From Candidatus Bathyarchaeota archaeon B26-1 (GTDB lineage: Archaea > Thermoproteota > Bathyarchaeia > Bathyarchaeales > B26-1), in NCBI GenBank assembly GCA_001593925.1, contig LUCD01000108.1, positions 1-8,031 of the forward strand: DNA of 8,031 nt, given 5' to 3'. Both the position numbers and the translations under genes were made by a program. Below the pieces are notes generated by a model, which worked only from the letters and a program-made list of their open reading frames with translations, was not told the DNA's origin and ran no database searches. How positions within the stretch are numbered: position 1 is the stretch's first letter; each line of letters opens with the position of its first letter. This document shows positions 4,400 to 8,031 of the stretch, piece after piece.

Positions 4400-6578
4400 G
4401 CGGATGCTCGGCAGTGTTGAGTTGTACCCGAAAGGCGAGGTTGCCGCAGGGAGCGTGGGCACCTGGACGCTCGTATTCAGGGTTGGAAAGGTTGGAATCG
4501 ACGAGGGAGGCACGATAATCATAACGAGGCGGTCGGTCTGCGACAGCGACATACCCCAACTCGAAGACCCGTCGAAGCCTGGCTACGTAACCGTAAAGAC
4601 GACGGGGAAAGCCAAGTTGAGGGTCCGCTACGATGGCAGATACCACATAAGGCCTTGGAGGGGCTCCCTAATCATAGACGTGTACGACGGCTTCCTCAAG
4701 GAGGGCGACGAGGTCATCGTCACATACGGCGACAGGGTAGGCGGTAGCCCAGGCTTCAGGATGCAGACCTTCCGTGAGAAGGAGCATACATTCAGGGTCC
4801 TCGTGGACAATTTCGGCACAGGGAAGTTCTATGAAGTTGACTCCTCGCCGACCTTGAAGATCGTAGGCGGGCCTCCAGAAGTAATCGAGGTTGTTGCACC
4901 TTCGCAAACAGTCCTTGGGGAAGACTTCCGCATCCTAGTCAGAGTTCTTGACAGTTGGGGAAACCCCTCAGAACATTATGTTGGAACCGTACAGTTCGAG
5001 TCCACCGACGTCGAGGCTAGGCTTCCCTCCAGCTACAGGTTCAAGCCGGAAGACCGAGGCTCAAAATGGTTTGAGGGAGTCTCCCTGACGACTCCTGGAA
5101 TCCACACGATAAGGGTTAAGGACGACTCAGGCTTGGAGGCCGCGAGTAACCCCATAATGTGCTCTTCCGAGGAGCCTCCTTTCAGGTTGTTTTGGGGAGA
5201 CATGCACGGGCAGACCCGCATGACCGTTGGAACAGGAACCCTTGAGGAATACTTCACCTTCGCCAGAGACGTGGCAGCCCTAGACTTCTGTAGCTGGCAG
5301 GGAAACGACTTCCAAGTAACCCGGGAAGGATGGGAGGAAGTGAAACGTGTGGTCAAGCGATTCCACCGGCCTAGACGTTTCGTAACCTTCCTAGGCTACG
5401 AGTGGTCTGGGCTTACCCCTGAAGGGGGAGACCACAACATATACTTCATCCGTGATGACGAGCAGATTCATCGGAGCAGCCACTGGCTGATAGAGGACAA
5501 GTCCGACGAGGATACGGACCGTTACCCGATCACGGAGCTCTGGAGAACCTTTAGGGGGCATGGAGGAGTGATGGCGATCCCCCATGTTGGTGGGAGATAC
5601 GCCAACCTAGACTTCTACGATCCAGAGTTTATTCCCCTAATTGAGGTTCACTCTTGCCACGGGACCTTCGAGTGGTTCTTGGAGGACGCCCTAAAGAGAG
5701 GCTTGAAGGTGGGCTTCGTAGCCGGGAGCGACGATCACACTGGACGCCCAGGCTTGTCCTACCCAACCCAGAAGGTGTCCCGTGGGACGGACCTCTTCGA
5801 CGTGAAGGGAGGCTTAACCGCCGTCTACGCCAAGGAACTTACCCGGGAATCCCTGTGGGAAGCCCTATGGAAGAGACGTTGCTACGCCACAACGGGGGAG
5901 AGGATTATACTCTGGGTTGAGGCTGACGGCCACCCTATGGGAGAAGAATACGAGGCGGAGAAGCCGCCTGAAATACTTGTCAGGGTCTACGGAACCAGCC
6001 CCTTAATGGAGGTTGAGCTTAAAAGGGGAACGGAGACGATCTTTAGACCTCCCGTATCCAAGCCTAAGGGAGCCTCTGACACTAGAATCTTAATTGAGTG
6101 GAGCGGTGTCAGGTCGAAGGGTAGAGCTCACAGGGTTAACTGGGACGGCGAGCTCCACCTCGATTCTGGGAGAATCCTGTCCGCGGAAGGGTTTGCCCTC
6201 GACAAGCCTCAAGAGAAGGTTTGGAGGTTCACGAACCAGATCGTCAAGTGGAGGTCGGCGACCTCAGGCGACGTGGACGGGGTGCTCTTGGAGCTCGACG
6301 CCCCGGAGAACGCTGAGGTAACCTTCTCCACAAAGCCTGTAAACTTCAAGTTCAGGGTCGGCGAAATAACTCACAACCCCCTCGTGGTAGACGCTGGAGG
6401 AGTGAACATGAAGGTCAGGGTGTGGAAGGTCTCGGCCCGCGGAGGCCCCACTCAAACAGAGTTCAAGTACGTCGACAGAGACGTCAAGGCTGGAGTCAAC
6501 CCATACTGGGTCAGGGTCATGCAAAAGGATGGGTCTATGGCTTGGAGTAGCCCAATCTTCGTAAGGTACAAGCCGTGA
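4392..6578 (+). CDS. DUF3604 protein, predicted PHP-like metal-dependent hydrolase
   Basis: The 728-residue protein belongs to the DUF3604 family, which has no firmly established substrate. Residues 1 to about 255 look like beta-sandwich or Ig-like modules, with a 'LDSWGNPSEHYVGTVQFES' strand pair near 186-204. The core (about 265-510) carries PHP-like metal-site motifs in order: WGDMHGQT (H272), DFCSWQGND (298-306), GGDHNIYF (H348), IPHVGG (H398), IEVHSCHG (H420, H423) and AGSDDHTGRPG (D447, H449). The typical ALWKRRCYATTGERI follows near 491-505, then a C-terminal beta-rich region. No signal peptide or membrane helix is seen, so it is probably cytosolic. ATG 4392 is chosen because GAGGAG (4379-4384) lies 7 bases upstream; the frame is open further back but there overlaps the L15e gene and lacks family similarity. 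Hydrolysis of an ester, amide, phosphoester or lactone is an inference from the fold. A perfect palindrome TGAGGCCTCA follows the stop at 6581-6590. Confidence 0.87.
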   Translation: MDRRMLGSVELYPKGEVAAGSVGTWTLVFRVGKVGIDEGGTIIITRRSVCDSDIPQLEDPSKPGYVTVKTTGKAKLRVRYDGRYHIRPWRGSLIIDVYDGFLKEGDEVIVTYGDRVGGSPGFRMQTFREKEHTFRVLVDNFGTGKFYEVDSSPTLKIVGGPPEVIEVVAPSQTVLGEDFRILVRVLDSWGNPSEHYVGTVQFESTDVEARLPSSYRFKPEDRGSKWFEGVSLTTPGIHTIRVKDDSGLEAASNPIMCSSEEPPFRLFWGDMHGQTRMTVGTGTLEEYFTFARDVAALDFCSWQGNDFQVTREGWEEVKRVVKRFHRPRRFVTFLGYEWSGLTPEGGDHNIYFIRDDEQIHRSSHWLIEDKSDEDTDRYPITELWRTFRGHGGVMAIPHVGGRYANLDFYDPEFIPLIEVHSCHGTFEWFLEDALKRGLKVGFVAGSDDHTGRPGLSYPTQKVSRGTDLFDVKGGLTAVYAKELTRESLWEALWKRRCYATTGERIILWVEADGHPMGEEYEAEKPPEILVRVYGTSPLMEVELKRGTETIFRPPVSKPKGASDTRILIEWSGVRSKGRAHRVNWDGELHLDSGRILSAEGFALDKPQEKVWRFTNQIVKWRSATSGDVDGVLLELDAPENAEVTFSTKPVNFKFRVGEITHNPLVVDAGGVNMKVRVWKVSARGGPTQTEFKYVDRDVKAGVNPYWVRVMQKDGSMAWSSPIFVRYKP

Positions 6579-6718
6579 ATTGAGGCCTCATCTCGCCGGT
6601 GAAAGGATGAGCCGAATGAAGGAGAACTAGACTACATAGTACGCATCGATGTCGTTAATGGAGCCGAGGGTCAGAGGAGCCGTGAGAAAGCCTCAAGGGC
6701 CGGGTGAATAAGGCTTCG

Positions 6719-7480
6719 TCAAGCTTTACGCGGATTCCCCCCAGCAGCCCTTAAGGAGGTTTCGGCTCCCAATTTAAGGAAACTTACATCGCTGCCAATA
6801 GTGCAGAAGCGGAATCCCCTCCTCAACGCTTCACCTACACTCTCGTGAGTGCAAGCTATGCCTGGCGTAACCCCGTGTCTCTCACAGGCATCGAGAACCC
6901 GATCTAATGCTTCTCTAAACTTCCGGCTATCAAACTGTCCAAAGACCCCCAAAGACATGGAGAGGTCCCATGGACCGACAAATGCAACATCAATGCCCTC
7001 GACTGAGAGAATCTCATCGAGGTTCTCTATGGCCTTCCGAGTTTCAACTTGGACGATTATAAGTATTTGTTCATCCGCCGTCTTAACGTACTCTGGATCG
7101 TGAAGAGCCGCCCTTCTAGGACCGTATCCTCTAACGCCTCTAGGGGGATACCTGCAGTATCTAACAGCGTTTATGGCTTCTTCTTTACTGTTGACCCACG
7201 GTATGACGATTCCGTATGCGCCTATGTCGAGAGCTCTCTTTATCAGGACCATGTCGTTCCAAGCAACTCTTATGATCGGGATGCATTTCTCCGTATAACT
7301 CATCGCCTGCAGCATGCCTTGAAGTGTCTCAACATTTAGGGGGCTGTGCTCTGTATCGAAGAGTAGCCACTCAAAACCGAGCATACTCATCATCTCTGCA
7401 ACATCGGGGTGCCCGATTGTCACCCAAGCTCCTATCGATGTTCCGCCTGCCCTCAATTTGGCCTTAACATAGTTTTGCAC
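6719..7480 (-). CDS. HpcH/HpaI-family class II aldolase
   Basis: This 253-residue enzyme belongs to the metal-dependent pyruvate aldolases, with relatives acting on 2-keto-3-deoxy-L-rhamnonate, 4-hydroxy-2-oxo-heptanedioate or 2-dehydro-3-deoxy-glucarate. These split 4-hydroxy-2-oxo acids into pyruvate plus an aldehyde. The TIM-barrel signatures are present: F-D42-T-E44-H45 with the catalytic His, R71 for pyruvate binding, IPWVNS (93-98), YPPRGVRGYGP (111-121), the metal ligand E146 in VQVETRKA, and the second ligand D172 in GPWDLSMSLG. Its length matches the family. Which sugar acid it uses cannot be decided from sequence. The GTG start at 7480 has GGTGAT (7486-7491 on this strand) 5 bases upstream. 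The gene is convergent with DUF3604 and 220 bases from the LysE gene, so it probably has its own transcript. Base composition looks slightly more AT-rich than the DUF3604 gene by eye. Confidence 0.9.
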   Translation of the reverse strand: MQNYVKAKLRAGGTSIGAWVTIGHPDVAEMMSMLGFEWLLFDTEHSPLNVETLQGMLQAMSYTEKCIPIIRVAWNDMVLIKRALDIGAYGIVIPWVNSKEEAINAVRYCRYPPRGVRGYGPRRAALHDPEYVKTADEQILIIVQVETRKAIENLDEILSVEGIDVAFVGPWDLSMSLGVFGQFDSRKFREALDRVLDACERHGVTPGIACTHESVGEALRRGFRFCTIGSDVSFLKLGAETSLRAAGGNPRKA

Positions 7481-7530
7481 ATCACATCACCAGCAGTAGT
7501 TTTGGCAAAGTCTTAGCTTCAGCCCTCACC

Positions 7531-7542
7531 TTAAATAATTAA
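7531..7542 (-). promoter_or_regulatory. TATA element of the aldolase gene
   Basis: TTAATTATTTAA on the minus strand, the only strongly AT-rich stretch between the aldolase and the LysE gene, would start transcription near 7510. That gives a leader of about 30 bases holding the GGTGAT ribosome site. Confidence 0.5.
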
Positions 7543-7569
7543 CCTAAGAAGCGTGCTTGAAGAGCGTCG

Positions 7570-7622
7570 CATGATCATGACGTAGCTAGCTCTCCTCAAC
7601 CTCACGGTTAGATTCTTAACCG
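7570..7622. repeat. Cluster of short palindromes in the aldolase-LysE gap
   Basis: Three perfect dyads lie close together upstream of the aldolase promoter: CATGATCATG (7570-7579), AGCTAGCT (7584-7591) and CGGTTA-N6-TAACCG (7605-7622). The last could form a 6-bp hairpin in RNA read from either strand. The 7481-7700 gap has no coding frame I can support. The palindromes may be operators for the aldolase gene or part of the LysE 3' end; no function is demonstrated. Confidence 0.35.
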
Positions 7623-7700
7623 AACCGCCATGAACAGAAGCAGGTAAACTCGCCGATCAAGAACAAACTTGCATTTTCTCGACGGTACGGTTCACGCCTC

Positions 7701-8031
7701 TTATGGGATATAAGTTTGGTATATGAAGGCCGCTCCGAAGAGGATAAGAAATAGGGCGCTCCCCACGATTATGAGACGGATAGCCTTCTCGTTGAGGATT
7801 CTCTTGCCGCTCTCAACCGAGTAAGAGATGAACCCGAACCATAGGAGGTCCGCCGAGGCGTGGCCCAAGATGAAGGCGGCGAAGCCGGAGAGGCCTCCTA
7901 AGGAGAGGCAGTACCTCATTATTGGGAGGCCCACAGTCACCCACCATATGTAAAAATGAGGGTTTGAGCCGCTGCTGAGTATGCCTGACGCTATCAAACC
8001 GTGGGAGACGAGCCTACTGCGGTTTCCAGAG
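7701..8031 (-). CDS. LysE/RhtB-family amino-acid exporter, C-terminal part
   Basis: The last 109 residues of an integral membrane protein are present, and the frame is open to the window's right edge, so the N-terminus lies outside. LysE-family proteins export amino acids or related small molecules. The visible part has the family pattern: a small-residue turn with the conserved Asn-Pro in GILSSGSNPHFYIWW, a helix through WWVTVGLPIM, a second helix FAAFILGHASADLLWFGFISY with the typical G-H-x3-D, and a last helix LIIVGSALFLILFGAAFIYQTYI before the stop. An internal TTG at 7995-7997 could be mistaken for a start, but similarity continues upstream of it (SHGLIASG). The substrate cannot be inferred. 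The stop is TAA at 7701-7703. Confidence 0.85.
   Translation of the reverse strand, partial: SGNRSRLVSHGLIASGILSSGSNPHFYIWWVTVGLPIMRYCLSLGGLSGFAAFILGHASADLLWFGFISYSVESGKRILNEKAIRLIIVGSALFLILFGAAFIYQTYIP

Noticed and set aside
5033..6524. Several 60-110 residue frames within the DUF3604 gene, both strands
   Set aside because: They are shadows of the 728-residue protein, with no domain, ribosome site or promoter of their own.
6579..6718. Possible box C/D RNA or rho-like terminator in the DUF3604-aldolase gap
   Set aside because: There is a CTCATC/GATGAG hairpin with a 13-base loop and a palindrome TGAGGCCTCA, but no T-run and no complete C/D box set.

Overview
The window is archaeal chromosomal DNA. 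The tRNA-Asp, ribosomal protein L15e, NucS and pyruvoyl-dependent arginine decarboxylase are all of archaeal type, and TATA-like boxes sit about 25-45 bases before most starts. TTG and GTG starts are common (nucS, the CdvA-like gene and nadX start with TTG; L15e and the aldolase with GTG). A CdvA-like coiled-coil gene points to the TACK side (Thaum-, Aig- or Bathyarchaeota-like lineages) rather than to a classical euryarchaeon. Heavy AGG/AGA arginine use and a GC-rich tRNA suggest a thermophile. Lineage and lifestyle are inferences.

Layout. 19-96 (-): tRNA-Asp(GTC) with encoded CCA. 297-1076 (+): nucS mismatch endonuclease. 1188-1838 (+): CdvA-like coiled-coil protein with a long Pro/Ala/Glu-rich tail. 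1976-2815 (-): nadX aspartate dehydrogenase. 2980-3198 (+): small single-cluster ferredoxin, divergent from nadX. 3294-3755 (+): pdaD arginine decarboxylase. 3771-4268 (-): ribosomal protein L15e, convergent with pdaD. 4392-6578 (+): 728-residue DUF3604 protein, divergent from L15e. 6719-7480 (-): HpcH/HpaI-family aldolase. 7701-8031 (-): 3' part of a LysE-family transporter that runs off the right edge.

The genes do not form one pathway. They are mostly single housekeeping transcription units: DNA repair (nucS), probable cell division or membrane scaffolding (CdvA-like), NAD synthesis (nadX), electron transfer (ferredoxin), polyamine synthesis (pdaD) and translation (tRNA, L15e). The right third (DUF3604, aldolase, LysE) is more accessory and may serve breakdown or export of organic acids or amino acids, but no shared operon ties these three together.

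I see no CRISPR array, insertion sequence, prophage or clear defence system. The least understood items are the DUF3604 protein, which has PHP-like metal-binding histidines and no signal peptide, and the CdvA-like protein, with a repeated motif, an acidic/proline tail and a short terminal peptide. Several inverted repeats at promoters are candidate operators only.
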